Assembly: GCA_017556145.1 (NCBI GenBank)
Contig: JAFZCU010000114.1
Coordinates: 1-64,000 of the forward strand
Source: Prevotella sp.
Lineage (GTDB): Bacteria; Bacteroidota; Bacteroidia; Bacteroidales; Bacteroidaceae
Direction: 5' to 3'
DNA: 64,000 nucleotides
Of this stretch, positions 16,471 to 23,964 are shown in pieces. Every line of letters starts with the position of its first letter. Within the stretch, counting starts at the first letter, position 1. The position numbers and the translations under genes were made by a program. A model generated the notes under the pieces. It was not told where the DNA came from, searched no databases, and was given only the letters and a program-made list of their open reading frames with translations.

Positions 16471-16495
16471 AATATTCTTGAATTTTAGTCTGAAA

Positions 16496-16741
16496 CTACA
16501 TATACCACTTCTTGAACCATCCGTTCTGAGAGGCGGCGATAAGGTCATTCTTGCGATAGAAGCACCTCTTACTTCCCTGAATCTTTACGCGATCAATACC
16601 GAACTTGTCAACTCTCACTTTGAAAGTATTAACCGTAAGACCAACAGCCTTTGCAGCGTCCAACTGGCTAAGATACTCCACACCATCAATGACTATGCCC
16701 TTGGCATCCATTGACACATTCAATTGTTCTTTTGTTTCCAT
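16496..16741 (-). CDS. small HTH DNA-binding protein
   Basis: 81 residues, or 70 if it starts at the internal Met at 16708. Residues 20-70 form a MerR/excisionase-like winged helix: LSQLDAAKAVGLTVNTFKVR, then a basic strand and a FYRKNDLIA end. Such proteins bind DNA as excisionases, plasmid copy-number regulators or transcription factors. It is first in the operon with the candidate initiator and has its own -7 element TAAATTTG (minus strand, 16771-16778). It may control replication or bind one of the repeat families nearby. Confidence 0.75.
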   Translation of the reverse strand: METKEQLNVSMDAKGIVIDGVEYLSQLDAAKAVGLTVNTFKVRVDKFGIDRVKIQGSKRCFYRKNDLIAASQNGWFKKWYM

Positions 16742-16770
16742 TTTCTTTACGTTTAATTAGTTTTTGACTG

Positions 16771-16860
16771 CAAATTTATTTCTTATTGAGTCTTTTTTTA
16801 CCAATAAATGATATTTTTTTGTGTTTTCGGCGAAAGATTACCAAAAAAAGCGTAAATTTG
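16771..16860. promoter_or_regulatory. divergent promoters and shared GAAAGATTACCAA motif
   Basis: On the minus strand TAAATTTG (16771-16778) faces the HTH gene; on the plus strand TAAATTTG (16853-16860) faces the structured RNA. Between them GAAAGATTACCAA (16832-16844) repeats a 13-mer also found at 12750-12762 and, inverted, at 19658-19670. All three lie in promoter regions of the element. Confidence 0.6.
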
Positions 16861-16866
16861 CATTGT

Positions 16867-17050
16867 CGTAACGATTAGAAGTCGTTTCCGACATAACATA
16901 TTGGCTCAAGCCGTTCCGAACCACCACCTCGAAAAAAGCAGAGCCACAACTACGAAATTAGAGCGTGTGCGCAATATGGCGCAGACGTTATCTGTATTTC
17001 GTAGAGTCTGTGGTGGACTTGGAACGGCACAGGAACGTTCTGCGCCTTTT
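16867..17050 (+). ncRNA. highly structured RNA upstream of the exported cargo gene
   Basis: Starts at a TAAATTTGCA promoter. A long hairpin is evident: GCCGTTCC (16910-16917) pairs with GGAACGGC (17021-17028); CCACCAC (16921-16927) with GTGGTGG (17010-17016); CTACGAAAT (16950-16958) with ATTTCGTAG (16996-17004); and an apical TGCGC-N6-GCGCA (16968-16983). A purine-rich 22-base bulge lies on the 5' side only. A terminator-like hairpin GGCACAG/CTGCGCC plus TTTTT (17026-17050) uses part of the outer stem, so the two may compete. Either a free small RNA or an attenuator for the gene at 17106. Confidence 0.6.
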
Positions 17051-17105
17051 TGCTTGCAATCTGGCGTTATGATGGATTTAAGTGTAACGTCTAAAAATAT
17101 GGTTT

Positions 17106-17828
17106 ATGAGAAGGTTTGTTATTTCGCTATTCGTAGCGTTATCTGTGCATGTTATGAGTGCTCAGACTTACAATTCTGTGTTTCCTATTGTCAATACAGT
17201 TTCCAACCGTCCTGAGTTTGTAGCCGCAAACGTCTATATGACACAGGAGTATATGGGAAAGAAAATATATATGGCAGATAAGATAGGACTCTATGATAGT
17301 AACGGTGTATTCAGAGAATTGGAAAGTACCGTTTATGGCTCGTTTATTTCATTTACCTACGTAACAAAGTCAAAAACTGTGACTGGCGGAGGTTGGAACA
17401 CAGGTGCAGAAACAACACAGATGGCATTTCATCCGGGCGGGCGTAACATACCATACGGTCAGAGCACGATGAAAGACGAGCCAAACTATGCCTTCTGCTT
17501 CAGTGAGGATAACGGACTTGTTCTTTATGATCTAAACACACTAAGCAAGGTCGCAGTTCTTGATAATGGTGGCAATATAAAGCAATATACGAGCCTAACA
17601 ATCTTTGCCAGTTCTGATTACACAATGCCAGACTATATCGTAATTGTAGGTCAGCAGAAATTTAAGATATACGGCATATTGCAAGATACAAATGGGGTGA
17701 GGTCGATTTCCTATTCAGGATCCGCACCATCGTACTTCGGCATCAATGGACAGAAATACGATTCTCCACAACAAGGTTTAAACATCGTTGTGAATGGCAG
17801 CGAGACAAAGAAAGTAATCATCAAGTAA
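17106..17828 (+). CDS. exported protein of unknown function (cargo)
   Basis: 240 residues with an N-terminal signal peptide (MRRFVISLFVALSVHVMSAQ, cleavage probably after SAQ). The mature part is beta-rich with many Gly, Tyr and Thr residues. The C-terminus (PQQGLNIVV, then TKKVIIK) resembles the short end many exported Prevotella proteins carry. No enzymatic motif is visible. An exported, host-like protein in a phage-related element is most simply a conversion gene expressed by the lysogen. It sits behind the structured RNA and has its own terminator. Confidence 0.75.
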   Translation: MRRFVISLFVALSVHVMSAQTYNSVFPIVNTVSNRPEFVAANVYMTQEYMGKKIYMADKIGLYDSNGVFRELESTVYGSFISFTYVTKSKTVTGGGWNTGAETTQMAFHPGGRNIPYGQSTMKDEPNYAFCFSEDNGLVLYDLNTLSKVAVLDNGGNIKQYTSLTIFASSDYTMPDYIVIVGQQKFKIYGILQDTNGVRSISYSGSAPSYFGINGQKYDSPQQGLNIVVNGSETKKVIIK

Positions 17829-17831
17829 GAC

Positions 17832-17873
17832 AAAAGAGCGAGACCAATCATAATAGACGGCCTCGCTCTTTTT
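17832..17873 (+). terminator. terminator of the exported cargo gene
   Basis: AAAGAGCGAG pairs with CTCGCTCTTT, followed by further T. Confidence 0.85.
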
Positions 17874-17896
17874 AATTTAGCATTATCAGTCAATTC

Positions 17897-18181
17897 TTAC
17901 TCAGACTTGCTTTTCCTATTACTTTTGACGTTCTTAGGACTGGCAGAGAGATTTATCATTTCTCCGCAATGAGGGCAAACAATAATTGCCTGATTATCAT
18001 CTGCGTCTTTAACCAACTCGCTAACAGAAATACCAATCGTTTTAGCGATTCTTTCCAGAGACTTATAGTTTGGATTCTCGCTGTTAATGAGTGTTGACAA
18101 AGAACCTTGAGAGATATTAAATTCTTTTGCCAGTTGTGTTACAGTCCACCCTTGTTCTCGTATTCTTTTCCTAATATCCAT
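17897..18181 (-). CDS. XRE-family repressor-like protein with CPHCG motif
   Basis: 94 residues. Residues 1-58 are a Cro/CI-type helix-turn-helix (WTVTQLAKEFNISQGSLSTL, then LERIAKTIGISVSEL). A short tail contains CPHCG, half of a zinc-ribbon, then a basic end. It is divergent from the recombinase gene at 18408 across a 226 bp AT-rich control region. This is the classic position of a lysogeny repressor facing a recombinase/excisionase operon. There is no peptidase domain, so induction would not be by LexA-like self-cleavage. Confidence 0.85.
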   Translation of the reverse strand: MDIRKRIREQGWTVTQLAKEFNISQGSLSTLINSENPNYKSLERIAKTIGISVSELVKDADDNQAIIVCPHCGEMINLSASPKNVKSNRKSKSE

Positions 18182-18204
18182 ATTGAATGTTTTTTTATCG
18201 GCTG

Positions 18205-18372
18205 CAAAGTTATATATTTTATTCCTAATAAGAAATTTTTGTGTATTAAAAATATTTAATAATACCCGATAATTTACAAAGAATATCGTATCAAAATAAA
18301 TATTATAGTATCTTAATATTTACTAAAACTTAATATTTTATTTGGAATGTTGGGTCAAAATAAATATATTTG
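18205..18372. promoter_or_regulatory. divergent switch region, repressor versus recombinase
   Basis: Minus-strand TAACTTTG (18205-18212) serves the repressor. The plus-strand promoter TTTG (18341-18344), 20 bases, TATATTTG (18365-18372) serves the recombinase operon. The DNA between is very AT-rich with several AAATATT/AATATTT inverted pairs that could be operators. Confidence 0.65.
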
Positions 18373-18407
18373 CACTCAAATTCGAGTAACATCTAAAATA
18401 ATTAATT

Positions 18408-19235
18408 ATGAATCCATTTGAAGTAGAGTTTTTGCAGAGGTATGACGACCGAAAGCAGATATTGTCGCACATTCACAATGCGCTTGGAATATCTGTTGTC
18501 GATTGGGAACACCTGACACGGGTAAACCTCAGTATCATTGCAGGACATATCAGGTCGAATGTTTCAGCCAATAGTGCTGTTACGTATATGGCTATCCTGA
18601 AGAGTTTCCTCAACCGCTATTCTGAGACGGGCTTGATACCGTGCAAGTCATTCCAGAACGAACTACAAGCCAGACGTGAACCGAGTCAACATCTGGCATT
18701 GACGATGGAAGAGATTATCATGTTCGATCAGTACGAGCCTAAGACGCAAACAGAGCGTGACGTTAAGATTCTCTTTATGCGTGGCTGTCTCACTGGTATG
18801 CGTTTATCGGATGCCGTTTTGCTCAGTGAAGACAATATCCGTGACGGAGTACTGAGTTATGTCAGCAAGAAGACAAAGGTAGAGGTACGTCAGCCGGTTC
18901 AGGCACGATTGATGAAATATGTCTCTGACAAACCGAGTAAGCAACACCAACGCTCTGTTGTGAATCGCGTTATTCAATCCATCTGCAAGAAACTTGGAAT
19001 GACTGAGGAAGTACAACTCTTTGTAAATGGCAGACTTCGCAAAGGTGAGAAATACAAGTTTATCACCATGCACTCCAGTCGTAGGTCGTATGTGTCATGC
19101 CTTGCCGCTAATGGTGTTCCCATATCCACGATTAGCAAACTGGCAGGTCATGGCAGTACGGCTATGACAGACCGCTATGTTTGTGTTGACACCCATAAAC
19201 TTGGTGAAGACGCAATGCTATTCTTCAACAGATAA
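18408..19235 (+). CDS. second tyrosine recombinase
   Basis: 275 residues. A short SAM-like N-terminal core-binding domain (about 1-100) is followed by a catalytic domain with all expected residues: Arg in TGMRLSD, Lys in the SKKTK turn, HSSRR, GHGS and the nucleophile Tyr in TDRYV. It is much shorter than the integrase at 28888-30408 and lacks an arm-binding domain, which suits resolution or inversion at simple sites (Xer-like). No matching att repeat was found near it. It heads an operon with an excisionase-like gene 9 bp downstream. Confidence 0.85.
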   Translation: MNPFEVEFLQRYDDRKQILSHIHNALGISVVDWEHLTRVNLSIIAGHIRSNVSANSAVTYMAILKSFLNRYSETGLIPCKSFQNELQARREPSQHLALTMEEIIMFDQYEPKTQTERDVKILFMRGCLTGMRLSDAVLLSEDNIRDGVLSYVSKKTKVEVRQPVQARLMKYVSDKPSKQHQRSVVNRVIQSICKKLGMTEEVQLFVNGRLRKGEKYKFITMHSSRRSYVSCLAANGVPISTISKLAGHGSTAMTDRYVCVDTHKLGEDAMLFFNR

Positions 19236-19244
19236 TATCAGAGT

Positions 19245-19421
19245 ATGGCAAAGGAAACTTATCTCAGGACGAAAGAAGCTGCTGAATACATCGGTGTATG
19301 TTTCAGAACTATGCAGACCTATATTTCAGAAGGTCTTATCCCCTGTACGAAGCCTGGTGGTCGTTGGCTTTTCAGAAAGCGCGACCTCGACGCTTTCCTC
19401 AGTAACGAGTTAGTCAAATAA
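19245..19421 (+). CDS. excisionase-like HTH protein
   Basis: 58 residues, MAKETYLRTKEAAEYIGVCF at the start. An HTH_17/MerR-type fold with the typical tail, GGRWLFRKRDLDAFL. Such proteins direct tyrosine recombinases toward excision or act as small repressors. It follows the recombinase by 9 bp, so pairing with that enzyme is likely. Confidence 0.85.
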   Translation: MAKETYLRTKEAAEYIGVCFRTMQTYISEGLIPCTKPGGRWLFRKRDLDAFLSNELVK

Positions 19422-19438
19422 TTAAAAACATTGGAGTT

Positions 19439-19582
19439 ATGGAGAATCACAATGAATCAGGTTGTATGACCAAGGAAGACACCATTAAGAAGATGGTGAA
19501 GAGACTTGAAAAGCGGAGTAAAAACCGCAGGTACACAATTGCACAATTTCTGGCTATGGGTGGTATGCCTTGGCTGATATAA
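19439..19582 (+). CDS. small basic protein, unknown
   Basis: 47 residues starting at the ATG at 19439 and ending at the TAA at 19580-19582. Rich in Lys/Arg in the middle (KKMVKRLEKRSKNRR) with a hydrophobic end. It lies 17 bp after the excisionase gene and 38 bp before a terminator, so it closes that operon. No family recognised. It could be a small nucleic-acid-binding protein. Confidence 0.6.
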   Translation: MENHNESGCMTKEDTIKKMVKRLEKRSKNRRYTIAQFLAMGGMPWLI

Positions 19583-19620
19583 GACATATCGTAGATACTA
19601 CGACTTTTGAATATGACCAC

Positions 19621-19657
19621 GAAGCGGATTGTCTGTGAAGATAGTCCGCTTTCTTTT
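19621..19657 (+). terminator. terminator of the recombinase operon, with shared apical motif
   Basis: GAAGCGGA (19621-19628) pairs with TCCGCTTTC (19645-19653), then TTTTTT. The 16-base loop TTGTCTGTGAAGATAG is identical to that at 25783-25798, although the stems differ. Within it TCT can pair with AGA around a GUGA tetraloop. Confidence 0.85.
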
Positions 19658-19732
19658 TTGGTAATCTTTCATCGAAAAAACGTTTTTCTCCCAAAATAAT
19701 ATTTATAATAGGTATTATTGTGATTATCTTTG
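19658..19732 (+). promoter_or_regulatory. promoter of the rightward operon
   Basis: TATCTTTG (19725-19732) followed by CC; no good -33 TTTG is visible. The inverted copy of GAAAGATTACCAA (19658-19670) lies upstream, as in two other promoters of the element. Confidence 0.55.
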
Positions 19733-19764
19733 CCGAAAAGTTTTTAAACATAATAGCAATAATT

Positions 19765-20355
19765 ATGAATACAGAGACATCAAAGTTGCCGGAGAAAATT
19801 GTTTCTCAGACAATGGCAAATGCAAAACTTGAAGAGTTCAACACAAAGTTTAAACTGTTGGTTGACTCTTATGCACGACTGCCATTCCATCTAAGTGAAG
19901 AGGCATTGCCGAGCAATCCGAAACAGATCACTCAGGAACGGCTTGAAGAGTATGTGAAGAAGATGCAGGCAGGACTTCCAGAAGAAGGAAAGAATGTCTG
20001 GCAGAAACTATACTCTGATGCTGTGATGCAGATTAAGCCTATTCGCAGTTTCTTTGAAACTTTCCCCTTGGCCGAATTATCTGTTGACGATAATATCAGC
20101 ACTCCAAAAGATAAGCGTATCAAATGCACGAACAAACTGGAGGTTATCAATGCGGCTTCAACTGTTGAGATACCGACAGAATGCCGTGACTACTTCGAGA
20201 AAGTCAAGGCTTTGTGCTATGCTCTGTCTGAAATACGCGATTACGAAACACTTCACGGCTTGCAATCTCTCTCAATGGATGAAATGAATTATCTCACCCA
20301 AAACTCAGACAAGTTCGCTCAGAAGTGGCTTAGTGGTGGCTTTAAGAAAAAGTAA
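19765..20355 (+). CDS. unknown element protein, paralogue of the next gene
   Basis: 196 residues from the ATG at 19765; upstream in-frame Met codons would lie over the promoter. Helical, mildly acidic, no signal peptide. The region DAVMQIKPIRSFFETFPLAEL aligns with DALMHIEIIQRFFTTYPTTKF of the following gene, and the later VEIP..C..YFEKVKALCYAL block also has a counterpart there, so the two arose by duplication. No function can be assigned. First gene of a gapless rightward operon that ends at 25703. Confidence 0.7.
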   Translation: MNTETSKLPEKIVSQTMANAKLEEFNTKFKLLVDSYARLPFHLSEEALPSNPKQITQERLEEYVKKMQAGLPEEGKNVWQKLYSDAVMQIKPIRSFFETFPLAELSVDDNISTPKDKRIKCTNKLEVINAASTVEIPTECRDYFEKVKALCYALSEIRDYETLHGLQSLSMDEMNYLTQNSDKFAQKWLSGGFKKK

Positions 20356-20373
20356 CAACACAATATTATAACT

Positions 20374-21177
20374 ATGGCAGAAAAAAAGAATAATGTAGAG
20401 ATTCCTGAGTTTATCGTTTTGTCTCAGGACAGGGATGCTTTTAAGGAACGGTTTGACCATGCTCGTAGTGGAATTGCCAATACTTATGAGCAGTTGAAGA
20501 GTATCACAGATTTAGCAGAAGTTATTCCTGATGATATTAAAGAAGTCAAGGCAGAACTTGTCAATACCTATATTGACGATCGTATTGCTGAAATCGCAGG
20601 AATGAAGATGCTGACTTCTGAAGCAAGGGAACGGGCAAAAAGTGAGTGGGAAGATATTCGTAAGGATGCACTCATGCACATTGAAATCATTCAGCGTTTC
20701 TTCACAACCTATCCCACAACAAAGTTTGTGCGTATTGGAGAGAAACTTGTGTGTGTCAACTCTGATGAAGTCGTGTTTGACTCATGCAAGCGAAGCGTAC
20801 CCAAAGAAGACGTGATGAAGCATTATGACCTTATCCAGAATGTCAGAATTGCCATTGATGCACTTTGGGCTTTCGAGCGCGAACACGATTGGCCGTCGGA
20901 TAACTTCCTTAATGTCGAACTTGATTTGAGGCAAATTGAACAGCCAGAGAAATTAGCGGCAAACTGGGTTTACAGGGAATGGCAAAAGGAGTACAGAAAA
21001 CAGCATCCGTACTTGGATGGTGCGTACAATGTTTCAAGAAGAACCACTCTGTCAGAACAGAACGCTCGACTTGCAGAACTTCGCAAGAAGCATTTGGAAG
21101 AGCACCCTGAAGACTTTATACCACTTGGCAACAAGACGAATCCCTACGAGAATACAGGTACGGGAAAAATGAAGTAG
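20374..21177 (+). CDS. unknown element protein, longer paralogue
   Basis: 267 residues, 18 bp after its paralogue. Shares the central helical region, with LMHIEIIQRFFTTYPTTKFV and FEREHDWPSDN as landmarks, and adds an Arg/Glu-rich C-terminal 70 residues (REWQKEYRKQHPYLDGAYNV). No known domain. The duplication, with the tail added to one copy only, suggests partners in one complex or divergence after duplication. Confidence 0.7.
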   Translation: MAEKKNNVEIPEFIVLSQDRDAFKERFDHARSGIANTYEQLKSITDLAEVIPDDIKEVKAELVNTYIDDRIAEIAGMKMLTSEARERAKSEWEDIRKDALMHIEIIQRFFTTYPTTKFVRIGEKLVCVNSDEVVFDSCKRSVPKEDVMKHYDLIQNVRIAIDALWAFEREHDWPSDNFLNVELDLRQIEQPEKLAANWVYREWQKEYRKQHPYLDGAYNVSRRTTLSEQNARLAELRKKHLEEHPEDFIPLGNKTNPYENTGTGKMK

Positions 21178-21202
21178 AACCAACATTTTAAACTTTTAGA
21201 TT

Positions 21203-21433
21203 ATGATACAGAATTTATTTTCAGTTTTGAGTGAGGAACAGATTAACTCACTGACACAGGAAGAGAGGCAGACACTTACCCGCCTCGACGAGAAACTTTT
21301 CCCTGACTATGACAAGTACGTTGACGAACACATGAAACAGAAAAGCATGGTTGAGCGTGTTTTGGATAGACACAGGGCAGAGGAAAGGGGAAATGTTGAG
21401 TACCAACAGATGATGGAATCGGAGTTCTGTTAG
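21203..21433 (+). CDS. small acidic helical protein, unknown
   Basis: 76 residues, preceded by AACTTTTAGATT and starting MIQNLFSVLSEEQINSLTQE. Strongly helical and Glu/Asp/Lys-rich. It continues the rightward operon 25 bp after the previous gene and is followed by a hairpin. No family recognised. Confidence 0.65.
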   Translation: MIQNLFSVLSEEQINSLTQEERQTLTRLDEKLFPDYDKYVDEHMKQKSMVERVLDRHRAEERGNVEYQQMMESEFC

Positions 21434-21442
21434 TTTCATGTG

Positions 21443-21481
21443 TGTGGGTGGGGAACGGCAACTTTGCCCTACCTACCCACA
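21443..21481 (+). other. intergenic hairpin
   Basis: TGTGGGT (21443-21449) pairs with ACCCACA (21475-21481), with GGGG/CCC inside. No T run follows, so it is more likely an mRNA stability or processing hairpin than a terminator. Confidence 0.5.
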
Positions 21482-21498
21482 TTAAAAAAGATTGCTTT

Positions 21499-21858
21499 AT
21501 GTGTACGATAATAGGAACAAACAAGAAACAGAACGTGGAACGTAGTAGTTTCCTTCTACAGGTGCGCTATGTTGCTGCTGATGCAAAAATATCTTTGCAG
21601 AAATACATTTCACAGAATCCTTTACTTGCAAAAACGCCCATGACGAAGAAACTTGTAAAGGAGGTTTTCTTTCGCAACACTTTGGATCATTTTCCATGTA
21701 GAAGTGTTGATGCTCTCGCTGAATTTCTGTTTAGTCAGGCATTGAAGAATGAGTACATTGTGCAAGTGCCTAAGATTTGGCAGAATGATCCCGATGAATA
21801 TATCTGTAATCCATACTTATTGAGCATGAAGCCCGGTCCAAGAACAAAAGTAGAATAG
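21499..21858 (+). CDS. unknown element protein
   Basis: 119 residues from the ATG at 21499. A GTG-started extension to 21442 would run through the hairpin and is rejected. The chain begins MCTIIGTNKKQ, continues with a helical middle and ends NPYLLSMKPGPRTKVE. The segment PMTKKLVKEVFFRNTLDHFP may be a DNA- or protein-binding helix pair. Nothing familiar. Confidence 0.65.
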   Translation: MCTIIGTNKKQNVERSSFLLQVRYVAADAKISLQKYISQNPLLAKTPMTKKLVKEVFFRNTLDHFPCRSVDALAEFLFSQALKNEYIVQVPKIWQNDPDEYICNPYLLSMKPGPRTKVE

Positions 21859-21860
21859 GT

Positions 21861-22592
21861 ATGGAAATGCAAGTAAAAAGGCAGCTGATACATATACTGC
21901 AAAATAGAGTGAAATTTAAGTGGATGTCGTGGGATTTGCAAGCCATAAATGTGAATGATAAAGCTCAAGCAGAACTTTATGTGCCACAATTAGAGAACCT
22001 TGCAAAAGGCGTTTCCAATTTCGCTTATAACTATGGTGTTTTCGTAAATTTGGGAACAGAACCTTTGTATAGCGATGACACCAATTTTATGAGTCACTAC
22101 AATGCTATGGTTACTTCCTTCTCAACCATCCCTTATGGGTACTCTCTCAAAAATTCGCCATTCAATAGATACGCAAGCGAAATAATAAGTGATATTGAAG
22201 GCGGTTTAAATGTAAAGATAGTTAGACAAAAAGGAAGTACAATAGGTAATTTCTACGTTGGCACAAATCCAATATTTAAACGAAACATTAGTGGGTTGAC
22301 AAATAGTAGAGCCTCCTTCCTGATACGACTTGTAACTAACTTGTTCTTACATGTAGACAAATTCCGGCTAAAAGACCCTAACGGAAATATCATTGAGGAC
22401 AATATGAGCCGAAATGATATCGCATGGTTCTTTTTTAGTGGTTATACATTCACTGAAAACGGTAGCTATTACGATATAAGATGTATGACATTCAACCCGC
22501 CTCAATTAGTACATGACCCATCAGCCATAATTCCTACCGCAGAAGATATTAACAACTATAATGCACAAAGTAGCTTTGACATAATCGAATAA
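21861..22592 (+). CDS. unknown, possibly structural, element protein
   Basis: 243 residues starting 2 bases after the previous stop. Mixed alpha/beta with many Tyr, Phe and Asn residues (NVNDKAQAELYVPQLENLAK, GNFYVGTNPIFKRN, TFTENGSYYDIRCMTFNPPQ). There is no signal peptide or membrane segment. The composition and its position just upstream of the neck genes suggest a virion or assembly protein, but I cannot match it to tail tube, portal or capsid. Confidence 0.6.
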   Translation: MEMQVKRQLIHILQNRVKFKWMSWDLQAINVNDKAQAELYVPQLENLAKGVSNFAYNYGVFVNLGTEPLYSDDTNFMSHYNAMVTSFSTIPYGYSLKNSPFNRYASEIISDIEGGLNVKIVRQKGSTIGNFYVGTNPIFKRNISGLTNSRASFLIRLVTNLFLHVDKFRLKDPNGNIIEDNMSRNDIAWFFFSGYTFTENGSYYDIRCMTFNPPQLVHDPSAIIPTAEDINNYNAQSSFDIIE

Positions 22593-22608
22593 GTATAATG
22601 TAAATAGT

Positions 22609-23049
22609 ATGAAGAGGATTCAAAAAAAAGAGTTAGAAGGCAAGGATTGCTTTTCTATCATCATAAGTGATATTGAATATTACTTTGAATACAATGCGCT
22701 GTTTGAAAATATGCCGAGGTTCTTGCAGATTGAAAGCGGTAATACAGAAATTCGCATAAACTATGAAGTTAGTGAAATGGTGAATGGTTCTATTTCCAAT
22801 GTAATAATTGAAAATGGACTTTTAGCTGAAATCATCGTTAGCACGAATCGCAATACAAATAAGCGAGGTTTCAAGGCTAAAACAATTGAGATTCTAAAAG
22901 TAATAGAGAATGCGATAGGGAAAGCTGTGAATTACAATTGCTTCAGTCAAGACTTTGTGAAGTCAACTGATAGCGAGATCGAAACAATTGCAACTACCAT
23001 TACGAGACATAAAAACAGAATAAGTAAACAAGAAAAAATTACAGAATAA
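22609..23049 (+). CDS. short paralogue of the neck protein N-terminal domain
   Basis: 146 residues. Aligns over most of its length with residues 1-145 of the next gene: GKDCFSIIISDIEYYFEYNA against GKECYSISIDQTDYYFLYSA, then NMPRFLQI against NMPKIIQV and FVKSTDSEIETI against WEKPTDAEVGTM. It lacks the acidic linker and C-terminal domain of that protein. The stop and the next start are one base apart. A tandem duplication in which only one copy kept the connector domain. Confidence 0.7.
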   Translation: MKRIQKKELEGKDCFSIIISDIEYYFEYNALFENMPRFLQIESGNTEIRINYEVSEMVNGSISNVIIENGLLAEIIVSTNRNTNKRGFKAKTIEILKVIENAIGKAVNYNCFSQDFVKSTDSEIETIATTITRHKNRISKQEKITE

Positions 23050-23050
23050 T

Positions 23051-23959
23051 ATGGAACAGACAACTATTACACAAACGCAAGCACAGGGAAAGGAGTGTTA
23101 TTCCATTTCCATTGATCAGACTGACTATTATTTCTTGTATAGTGCTGCTGTTGGCAATATGCCGAAGATTATTCAGGTGACAATAGACGGCGTGGATATT
23201 CCCATTCACTATGAGTTAAGTGACGTTGTTAATGATGCAACGGGTTACGCTCTTGGTTTGGAAGAAAACCGCCTCTCTGGTGTCTTAGTCTGCATCGGAA
23301 AGTCTATCAATACGAAAGACTTTCACGAAAAGACTTCTGTCATTATCAAAAGCATCAATAACGCTATTGAGCAGGCTATTGATCATGGCAGCTTTAACCA
23401 TGAATGGGAAAAGCCTACGGATGCAGAGGTAGGAACTATGTCGGTGGAGATTGCAAGTCACTTCTACCGTATCAATCTTGGTGCAAGAACCAGTAGCACG
23501 TCTCGTTATGCAGGTAAGCCGAATAACCGACGTTATCCGCATACTTGTGTCATTACTCATGTTGACAACAACGACCCGATGGCTGATGATCCCATCGAAG
23601 ACGACCCGATGGAAGATGACCCAATGGCAGACGATCCAATGGCTGATGATTCTGGTGACAATGGCAATAGTGGCGAAGGTGGAAGTGACGACGAAAGCGG
23701 ACGTGTTGTTACAGTATATGATGGAATTTGCCGTAGTGAGGCAAAGCACACCACGAATGCAACAGGTAAAGTGATAGTCTCAACTCGTCGTGTTTCCATT
23801 CCTCTGACTATTGACGATTGGGAGAAACGTGAGTACCAACCAGTCGCAGGTGACAGAATCAAGGTCTGCAAAGGTAGCGTAGCCGTTGAATGGGGGCAGA
23901 TATTGGACTTCATGCCTGGCACTATGGGTACGACCATCTTGTTTGAGTTTGTAGCGTAA
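23051..23959 (+). CDS. two-domain neck protein: duplicated N-domain, acidic repeat linker, head-closure-like C-domain
   Basis: 302 residues. Residues 1-150 match the preceding gene. Residues 175-199 are five DPMxD-type pentapeptides, then a Gly/Ser/Asp-rich linker. Residues 215-302 (VYDGICRSEAKH, TRRVSIPLTIDDW, AGDRIKVCKG, GTTILFEFVA) have the order of a small beta-barrel resembling phage head-closure (SPP1 gp16-like) proteins, which seal the connector and join the tail. The next gene is HK97-gp10-like, the usual neighbour, which supports the call. Confidence 0.6.
   Translation: MEQTTITQTQAQGKECYSISIDQTDYYFLYSAAVGNMPKIIQVTIDGVDIPIHYELSDVVNDATGYALGLEENRLSGVLVCIGKSINTKDFHEKTSVIIKSINNAIEQAIDHGSFNHEWEKPTDAEVGTMSVEIASHFYRINLGARTSSTSRYAGKPNNRRYPHTCVITHVDNNDPMADDPIEDDPMEDDPMADDPMADDSGDNGNSGEGGSDDESGRVVTVYDGICRSEAKHTTNATGKVIVSTRRVSIPLTIDDWEKREYQPVAGDRIKVCKGSVAVEWGQILDFMPGTMGTTILFEFVA
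23573..23647 (+). repeat. five 15 bp repeats encoding DPMxD pentapeptides
   Basis: Five consecutive 15-base units in frame (DPMAD, DPIED, DPMED, DPMAD, DPMAD) form an acidic linker. Third-position differences between units show the copies are not recent. Confidence 0.85.
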
Positions 23960-23964
23960 GTGTC

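Noticed and set aside
16867..17050. Retron msr-msd or diversity-generating retroelement template
   Set aside because: No reverse transcriptase gene is in the window, and no template/variable repeat pair was seen.
23051..23959. Contractile-injection (eCIS/T6SS) spike assignment for the acidic-linker protein
   Set aside because: No sheath, tube, baseplate or ClpV genes; the neighbour is a gp10-like neck protein.
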